Assembly (NCBI GenBank): GCA_040255215.1
Contig: JBDZUM010000037.1
Coordinates: forward strand, 1 to 31,152
From: JAQSWP01 sp040255215
GTDB taxonomy: Bacteria; Pseudomonadota; Alphaproteobacteria; Reyranellales; JAQSWP01
DNA: 31,152 nucleotides
Reading direction: 5' to 3'
This document shows, one piece after another, positions 1 to 7,285 of this stretch. Made by a program: the position numbers and the translations under genes. Position 1 is the stretch's first letter. Every line of letters starts with the position of its first letter. The notes beneath the pieces are model-generated. The model did no database searches. It was given only the letters and a program-made list of their open reading frames with translations, and had not been told where the DNA came from.

Positions 1-1247
1 GGGCTCTTGCCCAGCAACTGGCCCGGGCGGCGGCCGGCCTTTTCGAACAGCACCGGCATGGTCGCTCCCAGCTTGGCGCGGTTGAAGCGATGCTGGCTGT
101 CGGCGATTTCCTTCTGCAGCGCCTGCAGCCGCTCCTCCTTGACCGTCTCGGGCAGCTGGCGCTCGAGCAGCGCGGCTGGCGTGCCGGGACGAGGGCTGTA
201 CATGAAGGAGAAGGCGGCGGCGAAGCGCACCTGGCGCACGAGGTCGAGGCTGGCGGCGAATTCCGCGTCGCTCTCGCCGGGGAAGCCGACGATGAAGTCG
301 GTCGACAGCGCCAGATCGGGCCGGCGCGTGCGCAGGCGCTCGACGATGTCGAGATAGAAGGCGGCATCATGCTGGCGGTTCATCGCGTCGAGAATGCGAT
401 CGGACCCCGACTGCACCGGCAGGTGCAGATAGGGCATCAGCACGTCGATTTCGCCATGGGCGGCGATCAGATCCTCGTCCATGTCGCGCGGGTGCGAGGT
501 GGTGTAGCGCAGGCGTCGCAGCTCCGGGAGTTCGGCCAGCGCGCGCAGCAGGCGGGCGAAATTCCACGTCCGGCCGTCGAGCCCCTCGCCGTGCCAGGCG
601 TTGACGTTCTGCCCCAGCAGCGTGATCTCGAGCGCACCGCCTTGCAGCAGGGTGCGCGCCTCGTCGACGATGGCGGCGGCCGGGCGCGAATACTCCGCGC
701 CGCGCGTATAGGGCACGACGCAGAAGCTGCAGAACTTGTCGCAGCCTTCCTGGATCGACAGGAAAGCGGACGCGCCCTGTGCCGCAGGCTGCGGCAGGAA
801 ATCGAATTTCGGCTCGACCGGAAACTCGGTGTCGAGTTCGCCCGCGCCGCGTCGGCCCTTGCCGCCAGCGCGGCTGGCGCGCGCCACCATCTCGGGCAGG
901 CGGTGATAGGCTTGCGGCCCGACCACGATGTCGACGAAGGGCGCGCGGCGGACGATCTCGGCGCCCTCGGCCTGGGCGACGCAGCCGGCTACCGCAATGA
1001 CCATGCCGCGGCCATCGGCGCGCGCCTCGCGTTCGGCGCGCAGCCGGCCCAGTTCGGAAAACACCTTCTCGGAGGCCTTCTCGCGGATGTGGCAGGTGTT
1101 GAGGATGACCATGTCGGCATCGGCCGGCGCGTCGCAGGCCTCGTAGCCCAGCGGCGCCAGAACGTCGGCCATGCGGGCCGAATCGTACACGTTCATCTGG
1201 CACCCGTAGGTGCGGATGAAGAGTTTCTTGCGGGCGCGCTGGTTCAC
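1..1247 (-). CDS. miaB: tRNA-2-methylthio-N6-dimethylallyladenosine synthase MiaB (3' end outside window)
   Basis: Radical-SAM methylthiotransferase that converts i6A37 to ms2i6A37 in tRNAs reading UNN codons, using two 4Fe-4S clusters. Reading the minus strand gives an N-terminal MTTase domain with the three cluster cysteines (YGCQMN, C16; NTCHIREKASE, C52; VAGCVAQ, C89), then the radical-SAM motif CDKFCSFC with VVPYTRG about residues 150-170. The reading frame runs off the left edge after about 415 residues, in the TRAM region; the family is usually 440-475 residues, so only a short C-terminus is missing. No ATG precedes YGCQMN in frame, so I chose the GTG at 1247 (VNQRARKK); no clear Shine-Dalgarno supports it, so the exact start is uncertain. 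It lies 88 bases after the olsA/plsC gene on the same strand and may be the last gene of that transcript. Identity is very secure; only start and end are open. Confidence 0.95.
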   Translation of the reverse strand, partial: MNQRARKKLFIRTYGCQMNVYDSARMADVLAPLGYEACDAPADADMVILNTCHIREKASEKVFSELGRLRAEREARADGRGMVIAVAGCVAQAEGAEIVRRAPFVDIVVGPQAYHRLPEMVARASRAGGKGRRGAGELDTEFPVEPKFDFLPQPAAQGASAFLSIQEGCDKFCSFCVVPYTRGAEYSRPAAAIVDEARTLLQGGALEITLLGQNVNAWHGEGLDGRTWNFARLLRALAELPELRRLRYTTSHPRDMDEDLIAAHGEIDVLMPYLHLPVQSGSDRILDAMNRQHDAAFYLDIVERLRTRRPDLALSTDFIVGFPGESDAEFAASLDLVRQVRFAAAFSFMYSPRPGTPAALLERQLPETVKEERLQALQKEIADSQHRFNRAKLGATMPVLFEKAGRRPGQLLGKS

Positions 1248-1335
1248 TGGCGTCGTGCCGTCATCTGCGGGTGGTGGCGATGGCCGGGTACATGACGCCG
1301 GCGCGGCGCGGAGTCAAGGCGGCGCGCTATGGCGC

Positions 1336-2154
1336 TCACGCGGCCTTCCGCGGCGGCGGCAGCAGTTCCAGCCGCCCGGCATTGGAGGCGGCGACGCCCT
1401 CGTTCACCACTTTGAAGCAGTAATCGGCCAGCGCCTTGCGGTTGGGGAAGCGGTCGAGGCTGACGGGCTCGTGGAAGCTGACGATGACTTCGACCTCGCC
1501 CAGCCCCGCCATCTGCCAGGCATGCGGCGCCAGCTCCATGTCGCCGAACCAGGTGTAGAACGGACGCCAGTGGCGGCCCAGCGGGATGCCGTCGAGGCGG
1601 GTGTAGGACAGCGACACCGGCTGCACGGTGATCGGGCTGCCGCTGCGGTCCTTGAGCTGCGCCACGGCGAAGAAGGCGCTGCGGAACGGCAGCACGCGGG
1701 TGCCGTCGCCGCTGGTGCCTTCGGGGAACAGGATGAGATTGTCGCGCCCCGACAGGCGGCGCAGCATCTGGTCCTGGCCTTCCTTGGTGGCGGCGACGCG
1801 CCGGTCGATGAACACCGAGCGCTGCAGCTTGGCCAGGACGGAGAAGAACGGCCAGGTGGCGACTTCCTTCTTGGCGACGAAGGAGCCGGGAATCAGCGCG
1901 CCCAGCACTTCGATGTCGAGATAGGAGACGTGATTGACGACGAACAGCGTCGGGCGCGTCTTCGACATCGCGCCGCGCCGGTGGATCTTGATGCCGAGAA
2001 TCCAGCAGACGGCGCGGTGATAGGGGATCGGCAGCCAGCGCGCCAGCGGCGGCAGCAGCAGCACGCCGAGCAATTGCACCGGCAGCAGCGGCAGGGTCAG
2101 CGCAGCGTAGACGAGGATGCGCAGCACGGCGCGAGCGGGCGAGCCGATCAGCAT
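1336..2154 (-). CDS. Lysophospholipid acyltransferase, PlsC family, probable OlsA
   Basis: Membrane-associated 1-acyl-glycerol-3-phosphate-type O-acyltransferase of 272 residues. The catalytic HX4D box is visible as NHVSYLD (H75, D80), and the glycerolipid-binding box as FPEGTSGD at about 143-150. A hydrophobic N-terminal segment (about residues 10-35) suggests membrane anchoring. The ATG start lies 4 bases after the stop of the olsB-like gene. OlsB makes lyso-ornithine lipid and OlsA, a PlsC homologue, adds the second acyl chain, so adjacency makes OlsA the likeliest role; a housekeeping PlsC in phosphatidic acid synthesis cannot be excluded from sequence alone. Family assignment is very secure, the ornithine-lipid role is inference from context. 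Confidence 0.88.
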   Translation of the reverse strand: MLIGSPARAVLRILVYAALTLPLLPVQLLGVLLLPPLARWLPIPYHRAVCWILGIKIHRRGAMSKTRPTLFVVNHVSYLDIEVLGALIPGSFVAKKEVATWPFFSVLAKLQRSVFIDRRVAATKEGQDQMLRRLSGRDNLILFPEGTSGDGTRVLPFRSAFFAVAQLKDRSGSPITVQPVSLSYTRLDGIPLGRHWRPFYTWFGDMELAPHAWQMAGLGEVEVIVSFHEPVSLDRFPNRKALADYCFKVVNEGVAASNAGRLELLPPPRKAA

Positions 2155-2158
2155 GGCG

Positions 2159-2998
2159 TCACTCGCCAGCGCCGTCGCCGCCCTCGCGCGCGGTGCGTTC
2201 GTAGTGCTTGAAATACTTGTCGGTGACCAGATCGGTCTTGACCACGATGCAGACGTCGGTGGTGTTGAACTGCTCGTCGATCACCGCGCCGTCGCCGACG
2301 AAGCCGCCCAGCCGCAGATAGCCCTTGATCAGCGGCGGCAGGGCCGCGATGGCGGCGCGCGTGTCGATCGAGGATGGCGGCAGGATGTTCATGCTGACGT
2401 AGCGCGCCGCCACGGCTTTGGGCCGCAGCGCCGGCGGCGCCAGGTGATGGTGGTGCAGATAGGACAGCGGCATGCCGAGCTTTTCCGGATTGGTGCCCGG
2501 AAGGCTGGCGCAGCCGAACATGACCGCGATGTCGTAGTGGAACACGTAGGCGGCGATGCCGCGCCACAGCAGCTGCATGGTCGGTCGGTTGCGGAACGCC
2601 TGGTCGACGCAGGAGCGGCCGAGCTCGAGGATCTCGCCGTCGTATTTCGTCAGGATGTCGATGTCGTACTCGGCGGCGGAATAGAAACGGCCGAGGCGTT
2701 CGGCGACCGAACGGCGGATCAGCCGGTAGGTGCCGACCACGCCGTCGGCGCCGAGGCCGCGCTTGCGGTCGATCACCAGCAGATGGTCGCACCACTGGTC
2801 GAACTCGTCGAAGTCGCGGCGGCGGGCGGCCATTTCCGGCGACGGCTTCGCCGCCATCTCGTCGTAGAACACCCGATAGCGCAGCGCCTGCGCGGCGTCG
2901 ATCTCCGCTGCGTTCTCCGCCAGCCTGACCTCCAGCGCGCCGGCGACGATTGGCGCCGGCCGGTCGCTGGCGAATTGCGGCAGGGCGCTAGGCGTCAC
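2159..2998 (-). CDS. olsB: L-ornithine N(alpha)-acyltransferase, OlsB family (GNAT)
   Basis: Transfers a 3-hydroxyacyl group from acyl carrier protein to the alpha-amino group of ornithine, the first step of ornithine-lipid synthesis. The 279-residue product has the family hallmarks: an N-terminal stretch with ALRYRVFYDEM, a central VVGTYRLI strand, ELGRSCVDQAFRNRPTM, then a C-terminal part with YLRLGGFVGDGAVIDEQFNTTDVCIV. Family members are about 280-300 residues. The start is GTG at 2998, fixed by a strong AAGGAGG element at 3004-3011 with a 5-base spacer; that element lies inside the end of the upstream fur/mur gene and the two coding regions overlap by 11 bases, implying translational coupling. 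The olsA-like gene follows 4 bases downstream. Also called hemolysin-like or PF13444 protein in some annotations; no haemolysin role is implied. Confidence 0.9.
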   Translation of the reverse strand: MTPSALPQFASDRPAPIVAGALEVRLAENAAEIDAAQALRYRVFYDEMAAKPSPEMAARRRDFDEFDQWCDHLLVIDRKRGLGADGVVGTYRLIRRSVAERLGRFYSAAEYDIDILTKYDGEILELGRSCVDQAFRNRPTMQLLWRGIAAYVFHYDIAVMFGCASLPGTNPEKLGMPLSYLHHHHLAPPALRPKAVAARYVSMNILPPSSIDTRAAIAALPPLIKGYLRLGGFVGDGAVIDEQFNTTDVCIVVKTDLVTDKYFKHYERTAREGGDGAGE

Positions 2999-3419
2999 TG
3001 CCGCCCTCCTTGGCCCCGATCGGAACGGCGTAGAGTTCGAGCCGATGGTCGACCAGGCGATAGCCCAGCCGGGCGGCGATCAGGCGCTGCAGCTCCTCGA
3101 TCTGCGGATCGGTGAATTCGATCACCTTGCCGCTCTGCACGTCGATCAGATGGTCGTGGTGCTCCTCGGGCGCTTCCTCATAGCGGGCGCGGCCGTCGCG
3201 GAAATCGTGCTTTTCCAGAATGTCGGCTTCCTCGAACAGCCGCACAGTCCGGTAGACGGTGGCGATCGAAATGCGCGGGTCGATCGCCGTGACGCGGCGA
3301 TAGAGCTGCTCGACGTCGGGATGGTCGCTCGATTCGGACAATACGCGGGCGATGACGCGGCGCTGCTCGGTCATCTTCAGCCCGCGTTCGATGCATCTCT
3401 TTTCCAGCCGTGAGGGCAT
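2988..3419 (-). CDS. fur: Fur family metal-responsive repressor (alphaproteobacterial Fur/Mur type)
   Basis: DNA-binding metalloregulator of 143 residues. The winged-helix part is clear (GLKMTEQRRVIARVL, then SIATVYRTVRLFEEADIL as recognition helix) and is followed by the metal site HHDHLID (residues 87-93) and the dimerisation segment ending RLELYAVP. In canonical Fur the site continues into a CxxC that binds structural zinc; here that stretch reads DVQSGKVIEF with no cysteines, as is typical of alphaproteobacterial Fur/Mur, where the protein often senses manganese. The ATG at 3419 is preceded by GGAG; a longer open frame upstream runs back over mucR and is not coding. It overlaps olsB by 11 bases. 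Whether it responds to Fe or Mn cannot be read from sequence. It lacks clear Irr features, and PerR or Zur roles look unlikely. Confidence 0.9.
   Translation of the reverse strand: MPSRLEKRCIERGLKMTEQRRVIARVLSESSDHPDVEQLYRRVTAIDPRISIATVYRTVRLFEEADILEKHDFRDGRARYEEAPEEHHDHLIDVQSGKVIEFTDPQIEELQRLIAARLGYRLVDHRLELYAVPIGAKEGGSDA
3004..3011 (-). promoter_or_regulatory. Strong Shine-Dalgarno fixing the olsB GTG start
   Basis: On the minus strand AAGGAGGG is followed by a 5-base spacer and GTG at 2998. It sits inside the last codons of fur/mur, so ribosomes finishing fur/mur are placed next to the olsB start. This is why the GTG is preferred over any start further in. Confidence 0.75.
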
Positions 3420-3529
3420 AGCGCTCCATTGGCCGCCGCGCGGCCGATCAGGGGGGCCAAGTATAAAACAAAACCGCTGGCCGCGCCTATCCCAAGCGCG
3501 CGGCGGAATTGCCGCGTCGCGGCAGGGCG

Positions 3530-3949
3530 TTAGCGGCGGCCGCGGCTGCGCGCGCGCAGGCCCAGGCCGCTCTTCTTGGCGAGCTGGCTGCGGGTCTTGG
3601 CGTAGCTCGGCGAAACCATCGGATAGTCCGCCGGCAATCCCCATTTCTTGCGGTACTCGTCGGGGGTCATGTCGAAAGCGGTCTTGAGATAGCGCTTCAT
3701 CATCTTGTGTTTGGTCCCGTCCTCGAGACAGATGATGTAGTCGGCGGTCACCGATTTCTTGACCGGCACCGCCGGATCGCGCGTCGGCACCGTGCTGGGG
3801 CTGGAGCCGCCGAGGGTCTGCAGCGTGGCATAGACGCGCTGGATCAGTTCGGATACGTCGTTGAGCGGCACCGAATTCTTCGACAGATGCGCCGCAACGA
3901 TCTGCGAGGTCAGATTGAGAAGATTGTCGGTCGATTTGTCGCTGCTCAC
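3530..3949 (-). CDS. mucR: MucR/Ros family transcriptional regulator with degenerate zinc finger
   Basis: Small DNA-binding regulator of 139 residues, in the family that controls exopolysaccharide, motility and cell-cycle genes in alphaproteobacteria by binding A/T-rich DNA. The N-terminal oligomerisation half (LLNLTSQIVAAHLSKNSV) is followed by the conserved block YIICLEDGTKHKMMKRYL, then FDMTPDEYRKKWGLPADYPM. In Ros the zinc is held by C-C/D-H-H; here C74 and D77 remain but the two histidine positions are Y87 (KRYL instead of KRHL) and F92, so classical zinc binding is probably lost. The GTG start at 3949 has GAGGA just upstream. It is divergent from the TusA-like gene, with 45 bases between them, so the two may share a control region; 110 bases separate it from fur/mur downstream. 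Confidence 0.9.
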   Translation of the reverse strand: MSSDKSTDNLLNLTSQIVAAHLSKNSVPLNDVSELIQRVYATLQTLGGSSPSTVPTRDPAVPVKKSVTADYIICLEDGTKHKMMKRYLKTAFDMTPDEYRKKWGLPADYPMVSPSYAKTRSQLAKKSGLGLRARSRGRR

Positions 3950-3994
3950 TTTGTCCTCGCCACAAGTAATTCACTCGGTATCAGGGCGCGGATT

Positions 3995-4312
3995 ATGGAC
4001 AGCGGGTCGGGCAAAAGCGAGTATCATTTCCGTGAATACCATGGCGGCGGGCCGATTCATTTGGAGATTCCGGGCGATTTGACACAAGAAAGGCTCGATA
4101 TTACCGCGGAGGTCTGTCCGATGACCTTCGTCAGGGTGAAGCTCAAGCTGCAGGCGCTGGCGCCGGGGGCGACGCTGCTGGTGCGGCTGCGCGAGGGCGA
4201 GCCGCTGGCCAACGTGCCGCGCTCGCTGCGCCAGGAGGGGCATGAGATCGTGGCGCTGAGCGCGGAAGGCGCCGGCGTGCATCTGCTGGAAGTACGCAAA
4301 AAGAACGCCTAG
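3995..4312 (+). CDS. TusA/SirA-like sulfurtransferase-family small protein
   Basis: A 105-residue protein with a TusA fold in its C-terminal 75 residues: LDITAEVCPMTFVRVKLKL carries the conserved Cys-Pro (C41-P42), followed by GATLLVRLREGEP and SLRQEGHEI. In TusA the cysteine carries persulfide sulfur for tRNA thiolation or molybdopterin synthesis; this variant, with CPMTFV rather than CPEPVM, is a common alphaproteobacterial paralogue whose partner is unknown to me. The N-terminal 33 residues (MDSGSGKSEYHFREYHGGGP) are an extension not needed for the fold; I kept the ATG at 3995 because it is the only nearby ATG before the conserved part. Its TAG stop overlaps the stop of rimI head-to-head. 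Confidence 0.82.
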   Translation: MDSGSGKSEYHFREYHGGGPIHLEIPGDLTQERLDITAEVCPMTFVRVKLKLQALAPGATLLVRLREGEPLANVPRSLRQEGHEIVALSAEGAGVHLLEVRKKNA

Positions 4313-4791
4313 CCGCCACCCAGTTCGCAGGCCAGCAAGAGTGCGGCGATCGCGCCGAGCGAGCCGCGTTCGTAATAGCCCGGGCGACGTCCCACGGGCG
4401 CGAAGCCGAGATCCGCATAGAGCCGTCGCGCGGCGAAATTGTCCTCGGCCACTTCAAGGTGCAGGCGTCGCGCGCCGCGGCTCGCCGCTTCGGTGCCGGC
4501 TGCGGCGATCAGCCGGCTGCCAATGCCGAGCCGGCGCTGCGCGGGATCGACGCCGATGGTGAGGATCTCCGCCTCGTCGGCGGCGACGCGCGCCACCAGC
4601 AATCCCAGCATGGCGCCGCCGCTGCCGGCCTTGAGGCCGAACGTGCCCGGCATCGCCAGGGTTTCGGCGAAGCTCTGCCGGTCCCAGGGGCGGTCCCATG
4701 CCGCCGCAAAGCACAGCGCATGCAGCGCCTCGGCGGCGGCGAGGTCGAGACCGCCGAAGGAGGCGATCGCGATATCGATATCGTCGCTCAC
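4309..4791 (-). CDS. rimI: Ribosomal-protein-alanine N-acetyltransferase RimI (GNAT)
   Basis: Cytoplasmic GNAT enzyme of 160 residues that acetylates the N-terminal alanine of ribosomal protein S18 in the model system. The acetyl-CoA loop is seen in VDPAQRRLGIGSRL (about residues 81-94), followed by LHLEVAEDNFAARRLYADLGF and GRRPGYY, all typical of RimI. The GTG start at 4791 overlaps the TGA of tsaB as GTGA, so the two are translationally coupled; a longer open frame upstream lies inside tsaB and is rejected. The tsaB-rimI order is common in bacteria. At its 3' end the stop TAG overlaps the stop of the convergent TusA-like gene. Confidence 0.93.
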   Translation of the reverse strand: MSDDIDIAIASFGGLDLAAAEALHALCFAAAWDRPWDRQSFAETLAMPGTFGLKAGSGGAMLGLLVARVAADEAEILTIGVDPAQRRLGIGSRLIAAAGTEAASRGARRLHLEVAEDNFAARRLYADLGFAPVGRRPGYYERGSLGAIAALLLACELGGG

Positions 4792-5522
4792 CGTCGCGGG
4801 ACCGCCGCGCCGGCCGGCAGGGTGACGTCGGCGGCGCGCAAGTAGAGCGGGCGCGGCAGGCCGTTCTCTGCATTGGCGGTGCGCCAGAACTCGGCGCCGC
4901 GTGCTGCCAGCATCGGCGCAAAGGCCGCGGCCTGCGGCGGGCGCACGTCGCACAGGGCAATTTCACTGCCGCGGCCCAGCGCCTCGAACGCCGCACGCAC
5001 CATCGATGCGGCATCGCCCAGAAGCGCATAGCGCCCGGCCGGCAGAGCGGCGACGATGGATTGCGGTTCGGCGGCGCGCATGTCGAGGACAGCATCGCCT
5101 GCGACGTCGGCGACAAATATTTCTGCTCGGCGACTGTCGATCGCCAGAACGATGCGTCCGCCACCGGCCAAAAAATCCTGCCGCCGGGGCGGCGGCAGGC
5201 CGGCGAGTGTCGCCTCAAAGGTCGAGCAGGCGGCCAGCGGCCGATCAAGCGCCAGCGCCAGGCCGCGCGCCATGGCAAGGCCGATCCTGATGCCGGTGAA
5301 GCTGCCGGGTCCTATGGTGACGCCGATCAGCTCGAGCTGCGCGGGCTTCACGCCGGCTTCGCGCAATGCCGTCTGGATCGCCGGCGCCAGATTCGCCGCC
5401 TGCCCGGTCGCCTGGTCGTGGGCGGCGGCGGCCAGCACCGTCGCGCCGCGCGCCACCGCCACCGACAGGCCCGAGCAGGCGCAGTCGAAGCCAAGGACGA
5501 GCGGTTCGGGTTGTGGCGTCAT
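4788..5522 (-). CDS. tsaB: tRNA threonylcarbamoyladenosine biosynthesis protein TsaB
   Basis: Non-catalytic partner of TsaD in the t6A37 complex, 244 residues from the ATG at 5522 (a TTG three codons upstream is less likely). ASKHA-fold motifs are visible: LVLGFDCACSGLSVAV at the N-terminus, VTIGPGSFTGIRIGLAMARGLAL in the middle, and IVLAIDSRRAEIFVA further on; the GPGSFTGIR signature is diagnostic. The length fits the family (about 220-250). It is followed by rimI with a 4-base overlap and is divergent from the ddpX-like gene; its starting region and that of ddpX are less than 85 bases apart. Confidence 0.94.
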   Translation of the reverse strand: MTPQPEPLVLGFDCACSGLSVAVARGATVLAAAAHDQATGQAANLAPAIQTALREAGVKPAQLELIGVTIGPGSFTGIRIGLAMARGLALALDRPLAACSTFEATLAGLPPPRRQDFLAGGGRIVLAIDSRRAEIFVADVAGDAVLDMRAAEPQSIVAALPAGRYALLGDAASMVRAAFEALGRGSEIALCDVRPPQAAAFAPMLAARGAEFWRTANAENGLPRPLYLRAADVTLPAGAAVPRR

Positions 5523-5590
5523 GGCCGGCAATCGACCATGTTAGGCGCATCCGGCGCAAGTGACGGGCGAGGGCGCCCGAAGCCGGCAAA

Positions 5591-5595
5591 AGGAG
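5591..5595 (+). promoter_or_regulatory. Shine-Dalgarno deciding the TTG start of the D-Ala-D-Ala dipeptidase
   Basis: AGGAG preceded by four A residues, with an 8-base spacer before TTG at 5604. The in-frame ATG at 5538 has no such element and would add 22 residues with no similarity to the family. Confidence 0.65.
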
Positions 5596-5603
5596 AGCTT
5601 CGC

Positions 5604-6155
5604 TTGCATCTCGTCGCCATCGCGCCGCCCGAGTTCGACGTCGAACTCAGCCTCGCCTACGCCACCGCCGACAACATCACCGGCCGGCCGGTCTATGGCC
5701 GGGCCGACTGCTATTTGCTGGAACCGGCGGCGGAAGCCCTGCGGCGGGCGATCGCGCAGGCCGCGGCGCTGGGATTGCGGCTGCGCATCTTCGACGCGCT
5801 GCGGCCGACCGAGGCGCAATGGAAGCTGTGGAATTTCCGGCCCGACCCGGAGTTCCTCGCCGACCCGCGCCGCGGCTCGCCGCATTCGCGCGGCGTCGCC
5901 GTCGATCTGACGCTGGTCGACGGCGAGGGCCGCGATCTCGACATGGGGACGGGCTTCGACGCCTTCACGCCGCTGTCGCATCACGGCAATCCGGCGATCG
6001 CGCCGGCGGCGCAGCGCAACCGCCTGCTGCTGATGGGCCTGATGACGAATGCCGGCTGGGACTTCTACCGCAACGAATGGTGGCACTATCAGCTGTTCGA
6101 CGCGCGCCGCTACCGGCTGTGGAACGATGCCGACCTGCCGCGACCGATGATGTAG
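5604..6155 (+). CDS. ddpX: D-alanyl-D-alanine dipeptidase, DdpX/VanX family (M15D)
   Basis: Zinc peptidase that cleaves free D-Ala-D-Ala. From the TTG start the product is 183 residues, close to E. coli DdpX (193). The zinc and catalytic residues are all present: SPHSRGVAVD gives H94 and D101, NEWWHY gives E158 and H161, and the transition-state arginine is in FDALRP (R67). No signal peptide is seen, so it is probably cytoplasmic, where it would recycle D-Ala-D-Ala released from the wall. The neighbouring convergent gene is a Bax-like glucosaminidase, 7 bases away stop to stop. No vanA or vanH gene is present, so vancomycin resistance is not suggested. Confidence 0.9.
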   Translation: MHLVAIAPPEFDVELSLAYATADNITGRPVYGRADCYLLEPAAEALRRAIAQAAALGLRLRIFDALRPTEAQWKLWNFRPDPEFLADPRRGSPHSRGVAVDLTLVDGEGRDLDMGTGFDAFTPLSHHGNPAIAPAAQRNRLLLMGLMTNAGWDFYRNEWWHYQLFDARRYRLWNDADLPRPMM

Positions 6156-6162
6156 CGACGGC

Positions 6163-7194
6163 TTAGAAGCGCTGCAGCCGCGCCTCGTCGAGGGGCCGCA
6201 GATTCTCGGTGCGCATGATCAGGCGCAGGAAGTCGATGTAGCCCTGGCCGCGCTCGGAATAGGCCAGCAGCCGGCCGGCCAGCACGTAGCCGTCGACGAT
6301 CTCGCCATTGTCGCGCATGTCGGCGCGGTCCTGGCGGAACTTGCCGTAGGCCTGGTGCGTGTTGAGGTTGCGCACGTAGGCGGCGACCGAATCGACGACG
6401 CTGTCGAAGGCGCGGATCCTGAAGCTGGCGGCGTCGTCGTCGGCGCCGCCCTTCGACGAGTAGTGGTACTGGCCGAACAGCGAGTTGCCCTTGCGTGCGG
6501 TGTAGGAGGTGCCCCAGCCGCTCTCGGTGACGGCCTGCGCGATCGCCAGCGACGGCGGCACCACGTCGATGCGGCGCAGCAGTTCGCCGTAGTCGGCGGC
6601 GTCGGTCTTGTAGCGCTCGGCCAGGGCCGCCAGCCATTCGCTGTCGGAGTGGCCCAGGCCCTCGCCGCTTTCCATCTGCATGCGCAGCCAGACCAGGCGC
6701 TGGCGGTCGGCGGTGATCTCCTCGTTGACCTGCAGCACCACCGGCAGCAGCGCCTTGATGAAGAGCCGCTTGCGCTTGTCGACCTCGCGCACCTTGGCGA
6801 GGTCGTCCGGCATGCGCATGACGGCGATGGCCGGCACTTCGCGACCGGCGCCGACCACGGCGTCGAGCGTGTAGTCGTGGTTCTCGAACAGCGTGGCGAG
6901 ATCCTCGCTGCGTTCGACCGTCACCGGCACGGCCGGCGGCGGCGGCGCCATCGGATCGAACGTCTCGACGATCGCCGGCGGCCGCGCCCGTTCGGCGGGC
7001 GGCAGCAGCGGCAGCGGCAGGGACAGGGCCGAATCGGGATGCGGCAGCAGGCGCGAGATTTCGGCCGGCGCGGCGATGACGCCGTGGCGGGCGGTATCGA
7101 GGGCTACGAAGGCGAAGGCGCCGACCGACAGGACGGCCAACGGCAGGGAGACATGCGCGCGCAGGCGCGCGAACAAACGCGGATCCGAATTCAT
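6163..7194 (-). CDS. Bax-like glucosaminidase-domain protein (GH73-type)
   Basis: Probable peptidoglycan N-acetylglucosaminidase, 343 residues from the ATG at 7194 (a TTG one codon earlier is possible). Residues about 12-35 form a single hydrophobic segment (LPLAVLSVGAFAFVAL), a signal anchor placing the rest in the periplasm. A proline-rich linker (about 60-95) leads to the catalytic domain, with AQAVTESGWGTS holding the probable catalytic glutamate (about E224), then KGNSLFGQYHY, SVAAYVRNLNTH and the YSERGQGYIDFL segment typical of Bax proteins. The family includes E. coli Bax (274 residues); the extra length is N-terminal linker. It follows nfuA on the same strand after a hairpin and about 90 bases. 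Substrate is inferred from family. Confidence 0.87.
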   Translation of the reverse strand: MNSDPRLFARLRAHVSLPLAVLSVGAFAFVALDTARHGVIAAPAEISRLLPHPDSALSLPLPLLPPAERARPPAIVETFDPMAPPPPAVPVTVERSEDLATLFENHDYTLDAVVGAGREVPAIAVMRMPDDLAKVREVDKRKRLFIKALLPVVLQVNEEITADRQRLVWLRMQMESGEGLGHSDSEWLAALAERYKTDAADYGELLRRIDVVPPSLAIAQAVTESGWGTSYTARKGNSLFGQYHYSSKGGADDDAASFRIRAFDSVVDSVAAYVRNLNTHQAYGKFRQDRADMRDNGEIVDGYVLAGRLLAYSERGQGYIDFLRLIMRTENLRPLDEARLQRF

Positions 7195-7239
7195 CAACTA
7201 TCGTTCTCGTAAGGCCGCGCGGGGCGGACCGTTGCGATG

Positions 7240-7267
7240 GCGGGCGGAAAGCCTGGCTTCCGCCCGC
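7240..7267 (-). terminator. Hairpin between nfuA and the Bax-like gene
   Basis: Perfect 10-bp inverted repeat (gcgggcggaa / ttccgcccgc) with an 8-base loop, lying 18 bases past the nfuA stop. There is no T-run after it, so it is either an RNA-stabilising hairpin or a weak terminator. Confidence 0.45.
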
Positions 7268-7285
7268 TTGCTGGTTAACCGACGA

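Noticed and set aside
2159..2998. Haemolysin annotation for the OlsB-like gene
   Set aside because: Old family label; the motifs and the adjacent olsA-like gene fit ornithine acylation.
2988..3974. Single 328-codon frame appearing to extend fur upstream over mucR
   Set aside because: Only the last 143 codons have Fur similarity; the upstream part overlaps mucR in another frame, and the ATG at 3419 has its own ribosome site.
5604..6155. Vancomycin-resistance vanX
   Set aside because: VanX needs vanH and a D-Ala-D-Lac ligase beside it; none is here, and the sequence fits chromosomal DdpX-type recycling enzymes.
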